A stretch of DNA of 34,396 nt. Source: Butyrivibrio sp. Lineage in GTDB: Bacteria; Bacillota; Clostridia; Lachnospirales; Lachnospiraceae. The notes below the pieces were generated by a model. It had not been told where the DNA came from, ran no database searches, and saw nothing but the letters and a program-made list of their open reading frames with translations. Made by a program: the position numbers and the translations under genes. The stretch covers positions 1 to 34,396 of the forward strand of contig JAGAAO010000040.1 of the NCBI GenBank assembly GCA_017615275.1, read 5' to 3'. This document shows, one piece after another, positions 1-8,992 of the stretch; position 1 is the stretch's first letter; each line of letters starts with the position of its first letter.

Positions 1-133
1 ACCAGAGATTTGCTTACAGCTTCCTTCAGATTCCACCTCACGATGGACACCCTTGCTGTTCGGCTATACACTTCCCACTATCTGGGCGTGTTCGGGACTT
101 GCACCCGTTAGAGCGCGCCCATGGCGCGCAAAC
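1..133 (-). mobile_element. Group II intron (IIC-like), 5' end only, truncated by window edge
   Basis: Read on the minus strand, the segment starts near 133 and runs off the left edge. It carries the conserved 5' domain I of bacterial group II introns: a short GC hairpin (CGCGCCATGGGCGCG), then GGGTGCAAGTCCCGAAC, AAGGGTGTCC and GTGGAATCTGAAGGAAGC. From memory this order closely resembles class IIC introns such as the Oceanobacillus iheyensis one. The 5' end would be GTTTG instead of the usual GTGYG, so the exact splice site is uncertain. It begins directly after the hairpin and T-tract of the HAD gene terminator, which is the usual insertion site of class C introns. The reverse transcriptase and the 3' end lie outside the window. 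Confidence 0.8.
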
Positions 134-134
134 C

Positions 135-167
135 AAAAAAAGAAGCAGAACGTCATTCTCTGCTTCT
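135..167 (-). terminator. Intrinsic terminator of the pheA-HAD operon
   Basis: A 9-bp perfect stem (AGAAGCAGA at 141-149 with TCTGCTTCT at 159-167) has a 9-nt loop and is followed on the minus strand by seven T. It lies 30 bases after the HAD stop codon. It also appears to be the exon-side target of the adjacent group II intron. Confidence 0.85.
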
Positions 168-195
168 CTAAAGTTCACTTATAATATATAAATTC

Positions 196-1014
196 TCATA
201 TCGCGCCCAAGATTATATCAGCCAGACCGTCATGATCGTTGTCACAAGTCGTCACGATATCGCAGACTTTTTTGACTGCATCCTTTGCGTTTAGCATGGC
301 TACGCCAACACCTGCTGCCTCAAGCATCGATATATCATTTTCCTCATCCCCAGCTGCATAGGTATTCTCAAGCGGCACATCGAGAATATCCGCAAGCCTC
401 TTTACCGCACTGCCCTTGCCAGCTTCCTTTGGAAATATCTCAAGGTAATACGGGTTTGAGTATAAAAGAGTGAGCCTGTCGCCCACAATTTCAGCAAGCG
501 CCTTCCTGAAATTCTCCTGCTTCACTTTATTGTGAAGCTCAATCGCTATCATCTTAGGCGGCGGGGATGTCAGCTCTTTTACCACATCCTTCGTCACAAT
601 AAGAGGCGTCTTGATCACTCTCCTGTAAAACTGAATACATTCACCGTCCGTTGGACTGACAATATGCGTTTCATTATACGTGTGGCAGTGTATCCCGAAC
701 TTATCCGCAAGCTCCAAAATGACAGGAACAAGTTCAAGCGGAACTCCTGTCTTATAGATATACTTCTCTTCATCCACGCTGTATATCTCAGTTCCGTTGC
801 AACCGCATAAAAAACTGCCCTTGAAGTCAAGTCCCAGCTCACGATAGACAGCTTTCGCACTGTCTATCGCCCTACCGGTATTGATACAAAAGTAATTACC
901 GGCGTCTGTAAACTTCTTCAGGGCATTCATTGTCCTTGGTGATATATCTTTTTTACTTGTAAGAAGAGTGCCGTCCAGGTCAAAGAAAAAAATCTTTCTG
1001 TCTGATCTCTTCAC
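196..1014 (-). CDS. Cof-type HAD-superfamily phosphatase
   Basis: The 272-residue protein is the usual length for Cof/YidA-type HAD hydrolases, cytosolic Mg-dependent phosphatases of sugar phosphates, nucleotides or cofactors. Motif I is FFFDLDGTLL, with the nucleophile Asp12 and general acid Asp14. Motif IV is GDEENDISML near residue 222. The large C2-type cap lies between them. The start codon is GTG, supported by a GAGGAG site 8 bases upstream. It is the last gene of the minus-strand operon, 20 bases after the small acidic ORF, and is followed by a clear terminator. The substrate cannot be read from the sequence. Confidence 0.9.
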   Translation of the reverse strand: MKRSDRKIFFFDLDGTLLTSKKDISPRTMNALKKFTDAGNYFCINTGRAIDSAKAVYRELGLDFKGSFLCGCNGTEIYSVDEEKYIYKTGVPLELVPVILELADKFGIHCHTYNETHIVSPTDGECIQFYRRVIKTPLIVTKDVVKELTSPPPKMIAIELHNKVKQENFRKALAEIVGDRLTLLYSNPYYLEIFPKEAGKGSAVKRLADILDVPLENTYAAGDEENDISMLEAAGVGVAMLNAKDAVKKVCDIVTTCDNDHDGLADIILGAI

Positions 1015-1034
1015 AAATAATACTCCTCACATAA

Positions 1035-1289
1035 TCATACTTCGACGATCAGATATCTACCGTCGCCTATATCAAAAACTTCGTCAGCTTCAAGCACATT
1101 GCTGCCTTCTGTGTCAACGCCCGCTTCTTCAAAATACTCTTCGACTTCGTCGGGGCCGTCAACAACAACAGCCATTGAATCTTCCAGAAATGCCTCAGCT
1201 TCCTCTATATTGTCGGCCACATCCTCGGGAAACAGTTGTCCCTGATTCTCAAGAAAACATCTCAAAACCGCTTCATCATATTCATGCAT
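1035..1289 (-). CDS. Conserved small acidic protein, function unknown
   Basis: An 84-residue, strongly acidic protein with no signal peptide or membrane segment. The ATG has GGAGG seven bases upstream. It lies between maf and the HAD gene with gaps of 15 and 20 bases, so it is almost certainly co-transcribed. The sequence has a helical, Glu-rich first half and ends in an IGDGRYLIVEV-like strand. I recall similar small proteins in Lachnospiraceae, sometimes labelled glyoxalase in databases, but no glyoxalase metal ligands are visible, so I do not adopt that name. Real gene: likely. Function: unknown. Confidence 0.75.
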   Translation of the reverse strand: MHEYDEAVLRCFLENQGQLFPEDVADNIEEAEAFLEDSMAVVVDGPDEVEEYFEEAGVDTEGSNVLEADEVFDIGDGRYLIVEV

Positions 1290-1304
1290 AAAAAAACCTC
1301 CAAA

Positions 1305-1880
1305 CTACAATAAACCTTTTAATCTCATTTCCTTATAAAGCCGTGATATCGGCAAGCCGACTACATTGTAGTAATCCCCCCTTATTCCGTTAATATATAT
1401 GGCAAACAGCCCTTGTACCCCGTAGGCTCCCGCCTTATCATCAGGTTCGTCCGTTGCAACATAAGCGTCGATCTCATCATCATCCATCTTCGCGACATCC
1501 ACATGCGTTTCCTCACAGAATGTAACGCATTCCTCTCGTCCATCTATTCTGTAAAACAATGTTACTCCTGTGTATACTTGGTGTGTGTTGCCTTGAAGCT
1601 GCTCGATCATTTCGCGTGCATTCTTTTTGTCCGAAGGTTTACCGAGCACTTTGTGATTATATGATACGACTGTGTCAGCGCCTATTACAACTATGTCGCC
1701 CGTTAAAATTTTATGAAAAATCTCTGAAGCTTTTTGGAAAGAAAGCTCCTTTACAATTTCATCGGGTTCTGTAGAGTCTGTAATTTCTTCACCTTCGGGT
1801 ATGATGATCTCAAAATCTTTTACCACCTTTCCCAAAAGTTCTTTGCGCCTGGGTGACCCCGATGCCAGTACATATCTCAT
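1305..1880 (-). CDS. maf: Maf-family nucleoside triphosphate pyrophosphatase
   Basis: The 191-residue protein is full length for Maf/YhdE. These enzymes hydrolyse non-canonical or ordinary nucleoside triphosphates to monophosphates plus pyrophosphate and influence septation. The N-terminal SGSPRRKELL loop (residues 7-16) is the family signature for substrate phosphate binding. GADTVV at 67-72 supplies the catalytic Asp69, and GKPSD follows near 80. The ATG is preceded by AAGG at five bases. It lies 78 bases after ppk1 with no terminator between them, so it is probably in the same operon. The exact nucleotide preference is not readable. Confidence 0.93.
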   Translation of the reverse strand: MRYVLASGSPRRKELLGKVVKDFEIIIPEGEEITDSTEPDEIVKELSFQKASEIFHKILTGDIVVIGADTVVSYNHKVLGKPSDKKNAREMIEQLQGNTHQVYTGVTLFYRIDGREECVTFCEETHVDVAKMDDDEIDAYVATDEPDDKAGAYGVQGLFAIYINGIRGDYYNVVGLPISRLYKEMRLKGLL

Positions 1881-1958
1881 TATTACCTTATCCCTCTTTC
1901 TTTACAATAGTACATTTTTCACATATTTTTCCTGAAAACACTAGATAAATCGGCATTC

Positions 1959-4100
1959 TCACGATTTGACGTTCGGATTTTTCTCAGGAATGAACACTCT
2001 TGTGTTGCGATTCTTATAGATCTTTGCCTGAGAATAAGCCTCTTCGCACATGATCTTCTGCGAGTTTATGCGCTCTGCGTCATCTCCTGTAATTTCAGTC
2101 TTTACATATTCGCCCTTATCGTTCATGATATGAGCTTTTTCTGTATCTCTAAGTTCCAGATCAAGAATATGCCACAATTTTTTCTTAAGATCGTCATTCT
2201 CAATAGGAAAAAGAATCTCCACACGCCTCTCAAGGTTTCTGGGCATCCAATCCGCACTGCTGGCATAGAACTCCATGCTGCCTCCGTTTTCAAAACAGAA
2301 TATCCTGCTGTGCTCAAGGAAATTACCGACTATGGATCTTACGGTGATGTTCTCCGAAACACCCGGAATTCCAGTCTTTAAGCAGCATATACCTCTTACT
2401 ATAAGGTCGATCTTAACTCCCGCGCAGCTTGCAAGATATAGTTCCTTTATAACATCTTTATGACAGATGGCATTCATCTTTGCCACTATTCTTGCGGGTT
2501 CTCTGTTAAGAGCATGCTCTTTTTCCCTTCTGATAAGATCTATTATCCTGTCCTTAAGCCATAAAGGCGCAAGGGAGAGCTTATTCCAGCCAAGAGGCTC
2601 CGAATATCCCGAAAGCATATTAAATACAGCGGTAGCATCTTCACCAAATGCAGGTGCACAGGTAAAAAGACCTATATCCGTGTACTGTTTTGCAGTTGAA
2701 TCATTGTAGTTACCCGTCGCAAGATGAACGTATCTCTTTATACCGTCCTCTTCTTTTCTTACGACCAAAGTGATCTTGCAGTGAGTCTTAAGTCCAACAA
2801 GACCGTATATTACATGGCATCCGGCTTTCTCAAGCATCTTTGCCCATACAATATTGTTTTCTTCATCAAATCGTGCTTTCAGCTCAACGAGAACAGTTAC
2901 CTGCTTTCCGTTGTCTGCAGCCTTAGCAAGAGCCGCAATAATGGGTGAATTGCCGCTTACTCTGTAGAGAGTCTGCTTTATGGCAAGAACTTGCGGATCG
3001 ACTGCTGCCTCTTCGACGAATCTTACTACGTTTTCAAAAGTCTCATAGGGATGATGCATGAGTACATCGCCTTTTCCGATAACTTTGAAAACATCTTTTT
3101 CTCCCATAAACTCGGGAACCGCACTAGGCGGTCTGTATCCGTGCTCCTTAAGATGATCGTATCCCTCAAGCTTATACAACTTCATCAAAAAAGTAAGATC
3201 CAGTGGTCCGTTGACTTTAAAGATCTCGTTGTCATCTACCTTAAGTTCCTCAGAGATCAGCTTTAAGAGCTTACCGTCCGTCTCCGACGAAACTTCAAGC
3301 CTTATTGCCTGTCCCCACTGGCGCTTCTTGATCTGCTTCTCTATCTCTTTAAGAAGATCCTCCGCCTCGTCCTCATCTATGGACAGATCTGCGTTTCTCT
3401 CAACTCTGTAGGGCGCACTTGCGATTATATCGTAGTTAAGATATAGCTTATCTACATTGTGCATAATGAGGTCTTCAAGGAAAACAAGCTTTCCGACTTT
3501 GTCCTCTTCGCTTCCCGGAACATGAAGGAGTCTTGGAAGAACGTCAGGCACCTGAACAGTTGCAAAATCAACGTCGTCCTTACCTTCTTTCTTCTTTACC
3601 AGCGAACCGATATTAAGCGTCTTGTTCCTGATAAGAGGAAAAGGCCTCGAGGAATCAACCGCCATCGGTGTAAGAACGGGAAAAACAACTTCATCAAAAT
3701 ATCTCTCCGCATAGTCGAGTTCTTTTTCCTTAAGCTCTCCCATATCGCAGATCTTGATACCGTTCTCAACAAGAAGCGGCAAAAGGCTCTCACTATAAAC
3801 TTCATATTGGTGCTCGGTAAAATCATGGAGCTTTTTAAGAACAGCCTTAAGCTGCTTAGAAGCCGTCATGCCGGATATATCGGGCTTTTTGTACTCCGCA
3901 TTTATCATGTCTTTAAGAGACGCGACGCGGACCATAAAAAACTCATCCAGATTGCTCGCAGAAATGCTCAGAAACTTAACTCTCTCCAAAAGGGGATTGG
4001 TCTCATCCTCCGCTTCCGAGAGAACTCTCTCATTAAACTGTATCCAGCTTAGCTCTCTGTTGGTGTAATATTTGGAACTGTCAACATTGATCTCTTTCAT
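1959..4100 (-). CDS. ppk1: Polyphosphate kinase 1
   Basis: The 713-residue protein has the full PPK1 architecture: an N-terminal helical domain opening with YYTNRELSWIQFNERVL, a head domain, and two phospholipase-D-like C domains. The two catalytic histidines are visible, His440 in KTHCKITLV (the residue that becomes phosphorylated) and His597 in LEHSRIFCFEN. It makes inorganic polyphosphate reversibly from ATP. The ATG has GAGGGG five bases upstream. It directly follows the exopolyphosphatase gene (16-base gap), so synthesis and breakdown of polyphosphate are encoded together. Confidence 0.97.
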   Translation of the reverse strand: MKEINVDSSKYYTNRELSWIQFNERVLSEAEDETNPLLERVKFLSISASNLDEFFMVRVASLKDMINAEYKKPDISGMTASKQLKAVLKKLHDFTEHQYEVYSESLLPLLVENGIKICDMGELKEKELDYAERYFDEVVFPVLTPMAVDSSRPFPLIRNKTLNIGSLVKKKEGKDDVDFATVQVPDVLPRLLHVPGSEEDKVGKLVFLEDLIMHNVDKLYLNYDIIASAPYRVERNADLSIDEDEAEDLLKEIEKQIKKRQWGQAIRLEVSSETDGKLLKLISEELKVDDNEIFKVNGPLDLTFLMKLYKLEGYDHLKEHGYRPPSAVPEFMGEKDVFKVIGKGDVLMHHPYETFENVVRFVEEAAVDPQVLAIKQTLYRVSGNSPIIAALAKAADNGKQVTVLVELKARFDEENNIVWAKMLEKAGCHVIYGLVGLKTHCKITLVVRKEEDGIKRYVHLATGNYNDSTAKQYTDIGLFTCAPAFGEDATAVFNMLSGYSEPLGWNKLSLAPLWLKDRIIDLIRREKEHALNREPARIVAKMNAICHKDVIKELYLASCAGVKIDLIVRGICCLKTGIPGVSENITVRSIVGNFLEHSRIFCFENGGSMEFYASSADWMPRNLERRVEILFPIENDDLKKKLWHILDLELRDTEKAHIMNDKGEYVKTEITGDDAERINSQKIMCEEAYSQAKIYKNRNTRVFIPEKNPNVKS

Positions 4101-4116
4101 GTGTTCCCCTCACTGT

Positions 4117-5667
4117 TTACTCCAAGATCTTTTTTTGTCTTATAACAGGCTTTACTCCGAATACTTCCTCAAAAAATTCCGCTCTGTTTGTGAAAAGACC
4201 TTTTTCAAGCGTTATATCCGCAGTTGTATCCACGTTTATGACAAGTTTCCTGTCCTTAAGTTCAACCGTAACGTCTTTGAACTTCTGTTTATGCGTTCTG
4301 TCAAGACCATTGGCAATCCTTATTATCGCCGTAAGCTTTGCAATCCTCAGATAGTCTTCCCTTGAAAGACCATCAAAAAATCTGCTTCCGCTGCTGTAAT
4401 ATTCGAATTTCTCGTGATTGAACCTTACAACATTGGCAACTATGGCTCTCTCCGCATGAGAAAGACCTATTATCTCGGTCGACATTATTATGTTATAGGA
4501 ACAGTCTCCGAGATAAACAAGGCTTATATACTTACCACAGTCGTGAAGTATGGTTGCGATCTGAAGAAGGACTCTGTCTCTTTCACTAAGACCGTGAAGA
4601 TTCTTGGCACTGTCAAATATTGTGAGCGCGATCTTCTGAAGAGTCTCCCTCCTTGATTTACTTCCCATATATCTCTTTGAGATATTCTGAGCACAGGCAA
4701 TAATGTCCTGTTCAAAGTCGTGCGGCGATCTTATGTATTTCTTTTTCTCCGCGTATTCATATGCGATACCGTCGGCAAGCGTAATACCGGGTGCCCACAT
4801 ATTTTCCGCCTTTGTAACATCCAAAATACATTTTACAAGCGCTCCCGCCACATACATGAGCGGTACGTTTTCCTCAGGAATATTGAATTTCTTGGCTACT
4901 TCAAGTTCACTCATCTTATATGATTTCTTGAGGAACTTACGATATTCTTCTGCCGAAACGTATCCTTCATCTTCGGAACCGAGTTTTACTTTCCGTATCA
5001 CAGGAGAAACATAATCATCTATGATAATAAGATTCTCGACTTTTTTGTCCTTAAGATGCATCTTACTAAAGACCGAAAGTCTGGAATTGATAAGCTCTGT
5101 TACAAGCTCCGCATAATTAAGTCTGGACGCATGTACCTGCTCCATCGTCGTATGCAAACGAAGAACACCTGTCATAAGGTTCTGAGTTACCACAAGTGTG
5201 TCTTTTTCAAAAAGAGATATCTGAATACTTCCTCCGCCGATATCCGCAATGGCTGTCGGCTTTGAAAGCACTTCTTCAAACTGATCGTATTTGAGCGCTA
5301 TGGACTTATAGTCAATAAAACGCTGCTCGGAGTTACTGAGAACATCGATATGTAAGCCCGTCCTGCGCTCTATAAGATCACGAACTATGGCTATATCTTT
5401 GGTCTCTCTTATGGCACTTGTACCGTATGCCTGATAATGGGTAACCCCGTATTCCTCCATTATCTTCTTAAACTCGGACAAAATACGAATCATTTCGTCC
5501 ACGTGGTAGCTTGAGATCCTGCCCGTCGCATAGGTCTCGCTTCCTATGTCCATGCGATGGCGCACGTGATCAAGCTCTCTGACGCCGTTCTTTACAGACA
5601 GCTCAAAAATCTTAAGAGACATCTCATAAGAACCAACGTCAATCGCTGCAAATACCTCACCCGTCAT
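4117..5667 (-). CDS. ppx: Ppx/GppA exopolyphosphatase with C-terminal HD domain
   Basis: The protein begins with the ASKHA phosphatase fold (AAIDVGSYEMSLKIFEL, then the phosphate loop IADIGGGSIQISLF). It ends in an HD-type domain with ILHDCGKYIS. This is the long Ppx/GppA form, which removes terminal phosphate from polyphosphate and, in some members, hydrolyses pppGpp. I place the start at the ATG at 5667 (516 residues, MTGEVFAAID), because GAGGGG lies seven bases before it. The open frame extends five codons further, but that upstream ATG has no such site. It lies between pheA and ppk1. Confidence 0.93.
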   Translation of the reverse strand: MTGEVFAAIDVGSYEMSLKIFELSVKNGVRELDHVRHRMDIGSETYATGRISSYHVDEMIRILSEFKKIMEEYGVTHYQAYGTSAIRETKDIAIVRDLIERRTGLHIDVLSNSEQRFIDYKSIALKYDQFEEVLSKPTAIADIGGGSIQISLFEKDTLVVTQNLMTGVLRLHTTMEQVHASRLNYAELVTELINSRLSVFSKMHLKDKKVENLIIIDDYVSPVIRKVKLGSEDEGYVSAEEYRKFLKKSYKMSELEVAKKFNIPEENVPLMYVAGALVKCILDVTKAENMWAPGITLADGIAYEYAEKKKYIRSPHDFEQDIIACAQNISKRYMGSKSRRETLQKIALTIFDSAKNLHGLSERDRVLLQIATILHDCGKYISLVYLGDCSYNIIMSTEIIGLSHAERAIVANVVRFNHEKFEYYSSGSRFFDGLSREDYLRIAKLTAIIRIANGLDRTHKQKFKDVTVELKDRKLVINVDTTADITLEKGLFTNRAEFFEEVFGVKPVIRQKKILE

Positions 5668-5685
5668 AAGTAAACCCCTCATTGT

Positions 5686-6822
5686 TTAATAATTTCCGAG
5701 TATTCTAAGTGTTTTAGCTTCCTCCCGAAGTCCGCGAAGTGCATTCTTGACCGCGCTGTCTCCGAGATTTCCGTCGAAGTCGATAAAGAATCTGTACTCC
5801 CAGTTTCTGTCCTCGATAGGTCTTGATTCTATCTTGGTCATATTGAGATCGTTATATATAAAATGTGACATGATGTGATAAAGAGAGCCCGCCTCATGTG
5901 GAATCTCAAGGCAGATGCTTATCTTTTTCGCATCCTTCATAAATACTTTCTGATTCGTTACAATGATAAATCTTGTGGAGTTGGAATCTGCCTGATTCAC
6001 TCCCTCTTTTATTATCTCAAGTCCGTAAACAGATGCTGCGCCCGCACCTGCTATAGCTGCCTGTGACTTATCCTTGTCCTCAGCAACTTTCTTGGCTGCA
6101 AAGGCATTATTCTTCATACCTATCTGCTGTATACCGCCATTCTCCGAAAGGAACTTGGCACTCTGCATAAGTGCCTGCGGATGTGCGTATACTGTCTTTA
6201 TATCTTCAAGCTTTGCTCCGGGAACACCCAAAAGACAATGCTTTATCTCTATAATCTGCTCTCCCACGATATAATGCTCATACTCGGCAAGAAGGTCGTA
6301 TATCTCGCTCACAATGCCCGCTGTAGAATTTTCTATCGGAAGAACCGCGTAATCTACACTTCCCTCTTCCAAAAGAGCCATCGCATCTCTGAACGTCTCA
6401 ACCGAAGTGCTGTTGACGTTCTCCCCGAAGAACTTCTTCATTGCTTCCTCGGAATAAGAGCCTGCGGCTCCCTGATAACAAACTCTTGCATTCTTATCTA
6501 TACCGTCTTTTGGTATAAAAGGAAGATTTCCCGATGCGCCTTTCTCTGAAAGTTTCTGGTACTGGAGCTTTCTGCTCATTGACATCAGCTGTGAAAAAAG
6601 TTCTTCAATACCCGTCCTGTTAAAATCAGAATGTGCAAGTGCCTTGACTGCCTTAAGCTTTTCTTCCTCTCTCTGCTTGTCAAAAACCTTTTTTCCAACC
6701 GATATTTTATAGTCAGCGACCTTTGATGCAACGTCCATTCTTTTCTCATATAATTCGACAATCTGTTTGTCGATCGCATCAATCTCGCATCTTAAATCTT
6801 TCAGATCCATAAATTCACGCAT
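5686..6822 (-). CDS. pheA: Bifunctional chorismate mutase/prephenate dehydratase
   Basis: The protein joins three domains. The first is an AroQ-type chorismate mutase (about residues 5-90, LRCEIDAIDKQIVELYEKRM). The second is prephenate dehydratase (about 110-290, with YQGAAGSYSEEA, ENSTAGIV and SNSTRF). The third is a C-terminal ACT domain with the Phe-binding ESRPIEDR motif. It converts chorismate to phenylpyruvate and should be feedback-inhibited by phenylalanine. The start is ambiguous: AGGAGG is one base before the first ATG (6822) and 13 before the second (6810), and homology favours the second. It is the first gene of the operon, with its promoter at 6847-6875. Confidence 0.95.
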   Translation of the reverse strand: MREFMDLKDLRCEIDAIDKQIVELYEKRMDVASKVADYKISVGKKVFDKQREEEKLKAVKALAHSDFNRTGIEELFSQLMSMSRKLQYQKLSEKGASGNLPFIPKDGIDKNARVCYQGAAGSYSEEAMKKFFGENVNSTSVETFRDAMALLEEGSVDYAVLPIENSTAGIVSEIYDLLAEYEHYIVGEQIIEIKHCLLGVPGAKLEDIKTVYAHPQALMQSAKFLSENGGIQQIGMKNNAFAAKKVAEDKDKSQAAIAGAGAASVYGLEIIKEGVNQADSNSTRFIIVTNQKVFMKDAKKISICLEIPHEAGSLYHIMSHFIYNDLNMTKIESRPIEDRNWEYRFFIDFDGNLGDSAVKNALRGLREEAKTLRILGNY

Positions 6823-6846
6823 TCCTCCTATGTACTGATTAATTGA

Positions 6847-6875
6847 ATTTTAGAACAAATGCTTCTTGATAGCAA
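6847..6875 (-). promoter_or_regulatory. Sigma-70 type promoter of the pheA operon
   Basis: On the minus strand TTGCTA (6875-6870) is separated by 17 bases from TAAAAT (6852-6847), about 25 bases before the first pheA ATG. The -35 hexamer overlaps that of the divergent promoter at 6866-6894 by two bases. Confidence 0.65.
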
Positions 6876-6894
6876 GAAATATCACGCCTATAAT
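6866..6894 (+). promoter_or_regulatory. Sigma-70 type promoter for the DUF5050-like gene
   Basis: TTGATA (6866-6871), a 17-base spacer and a perfect TATAAT (6889-6894). The predicted start is near 6901, giving a leader of about 26 bases to the ATG at 6927. It may also serve pyrBI, since no clear terminator separates them. Confidence 0.8.
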
Positions 6895-6926
6895 AGATAT
6901 AACCGAATCATTGAAAGAGGTAGACG

Positions 6927-7934
6927 ATGAACAAACAAACTGCGGTCACGTTCGCTTTTATCACTCTTGTCATAGCATTTGCTACTGCTATACATATCAG
7001 GAACAGGCAAATACCTATGTCCCCATCAGATCATGGCAATACGGCAGGTAATCTTCACAATTACGGTCTTGTATATGAGATGGATGGGAAGGTCTTTTTT
7101 TCCAATCCAAATGACAATAATTGTCTTTATTCCATGAACCCGGATGAATCAAGCCCAAAACGTCTTACTAGTATGGGTGTTAAGTATATCAACGGTGCAA
7201 ACGGTTATCTTTATTTCTACATGGATTCAACCAGTAAATCAGCCAATGTAAAAGGTCTCGGATCGGTAACAAACCAGTACGGTCTGTACAGATGCAAAAC
7301 AAGCGGAAAAAATCAGACGTGTCTGCTTAGAGACTTCTGCGGAGAAGTTCAGTTGTGCGGAGAAAACCTTTATTATCAGGTAAAATCAGGAACAGGCTCT
7401 CTTGAAAAGATACGTGTGGATCAAAAAGATCGAACTGTTATCGCCAACGAGCCCATATCCCCTGTTTGCTACGACAACGGAGTCATATACTACACGGGCG
7501 TAACCGAGGATCACAATATTCACACCATGCATATTGTGGAAGGCAACAGAACTTCAACTATCTTAAACGGTAACTACTTCTTTCCCGTAGTTCAGGACGG
7601 TTATATTTACTATATGAACGGCGACGACAATTACGCATTGTGGCGCACGAATCTTTCAAACGGCAAGCAGCAATGTGTGATCCCTGAGAGACTTGACTGC
7701 TTCACATTAAACGGAAGCCATATATACTATGCTTTTTCAGATACTCAGAATCCTTCACTTAAGAGATGCAACATCGACGGAAGCGATCCTGTCGTGCTCT
7801 ATAACGGCGTCGTCAACAGCATAAATCTGTCTTCGAGATATGTATATTTTAAGGTTTACGGATTTGATAATGTGATGTATCATATGCCATTGGATGGGTC
7901 GGCACCGGTTTCGGCTTTCATTGTAAAAGACTGA
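6927..7934 (+). CDS. Membrane-anchored DUF5050-like beta-propeller protein
   Basis: A 335-residue protein with an N-terminal signal anchor (about residues 5-22, AVTFAFITLVIAFATAIH) and a large extracytoplasmic part. That part is made of repeats of the type (I/L)YYxxxxD-xxLYRxxxDG, such as GYIYYMNGDDNYALWRTNLSNGK and HIYYAFSDTQNPSLKRCNIDGS. This pattern matches the DUF5050/TolB-like propeller family of Clostridia, whose function is unknown. The ATG has GAGG six bases upstream. It is divergent from pheA and lies 51 bases before pyrB. No catalytic residues are recognisable, so a sensing or binding role is only a guess. Confidence 0.8.
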   Translation: MNKQTAVTFAFITLVIAFATAIHIRNRQIPMSPSDHGNTAGNLHNYGLVYEMDGKVFFSNPNDNNCLYSMNPDESSPKRLTSMGVKYINGANGYLYFYMDSTSKSANVKGLGSVTNQYGLYRCKTSGKNQTCLLRDFCGEVQLCGENLYYQVKSGTGSLEKIRVDQKDRTVIANEPISPVCYDNGVIYYTGVTEDHNIHTMHIVEGNRTSTILNGNYFFPVVQDGYIYYMNGDDNYALWRTNLSNGKQQCVIPERLDCFTLNGSHIYYAFSDTQNPSLKRCNIDGSDPVVLYNGVVNSINLSSRYVYFKVYGFDNVMYHMPLDGSAPVSAFIVKD

Positions 7935-7985
7935 CCTTTAAGCAACAATTTAGTTTTTTTATTTAGTATTATTTGAGGAGAAGGT

Positions 7986-8942
7986 ATGAACAAAATGCGA
8001 CACATGATGAACCCACTCGACTTCAGTGTATCTGAGTTGGAGGACTTATTTGATGTAGCAAACGATATTGAGAAAAATATGGGGGCGTATTCTCACAAAT
8101 GTGACGGAAAGCTTCTTGCTACATGTTTCTACGAACCAAGTACAAGAACAAGACTCAGCTTTGAAACAGCAATGTTGAGACTCGGAGGCAAATGTTTGGG
8201 ATTTGCCGACGCAAGCAATTCTTCGGCAGCAAAAGGCGAAAGCGTTGCCGATACAATTCGTGTTATCTCCTGTTTCGCTGATATCTGTGCCATGCGTCAC
8301 CCCAAGGAAGGTGCTCCTATGGTGGCAGCGGCAAATTCTTCAATTCCTGTAATCAACGCCGGCGACGGTGGTCATCAGCATCCCACTCAGACACTTACCG
8401 ATCTTCTTACTATCAGATCATTACACGGAAAATTAGGCGATTTTACCATCGGTCTTTGCGGCGACCTTAAATTTGGTCGAACAGTCCATTCTTTGATAAA
8501 TGCTCTTACAAGATATGAAGGCATCAATTTTATCTTTGTTTCTCCCAAAGAACTTCGTGTTCCCGATTATATAACAGAAATGCTCAATGCAAAGGGCATC
8601 AAATACGAAGAAGTTATTAAGCTTGAAGAAGTTATGCCAAAGCTTGATTTCCTATACATGACGCGCGTACAAAAAGAGCGTTTCTTCAACGAGGAAGACT
8701 ATATCAGACTTCGTAACTTCTACATCCTCGATGAAGCCAAGATGACTCTTGCAAAAGAGAAAATGTTCATACTCCACCCGCTTCCTAGGGTTAACGAGAT
8801 CGCGGTCGAGATTGACAATGACCCGAGAGCTGCATACTTCAAGCAGGTTCAGTACGGTCTTTATGTAAGAATGGCGCTTATACTTACGCTTTTAAACATG
8901 ACGGATGCGCATATGAATGAGGGATTACTTAAAGAGCTTTAA
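7986..8942 (+). CDS. pyrB: Aspartate carbamoyltransferase, catalytic subunit
   Basis: The 318-residue enzyme condenses carbamoyl phosphate and aspartate, the committed step of pyrimidine synthesis. The carbamoyl-phosphate loop [15 protein letters not shown] (Ser52-Thr-Arg-Thr-Arg56) is intact, as are [11 protein letters not shown] and the [10 protein letters not shown] segment near the C-terminus. GAGGAG lies upstream of the first ATG. It is followed after 50 bases by its regulatory subunit gene pyrI. I see no PyrR-type attenuator in the 51 bases upstream. Confidence 0.97.
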   Translation: MNKMRHMMNPLDFSVSELEDLFDVANDIEKNMGAYSHKCDGKLLATCFYEPSTRTRLSFETAMLRLGGKCLGFADASNSSAAKGESVADTIRVISCFADICAMRHPKEGAPMVAAANSSIPVINAGDGGHQHPTQTLTDLLTIRSLHGKLGDFTIGLCGDLKFGRTVHSLINALTRYEGINFIFVSPKELRVPDYITEMLNAKGIKYEEVIKLEEVMPKLDFLYMTRVQKERFFNEEDYIRLRNFYILDEAKMTLAKEKMFILHPLPRVNEIAVEIDNDPRAAYFKQVQYGLYVRMALILTLLNMTDAHMNEGLLKEL

Positions 8943-8992
8943 ATACGATCAATTTACTTAACGAGGATTTTTAAAAGAGAAAGAGGTCATAC

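Noticed and set aside
3459-4052. Plus-strand ORF of 197 residues opposite ppk1
   Set aside because: It is a shadow of the conserved PPK1 reading frame, with no promoter or binding site.
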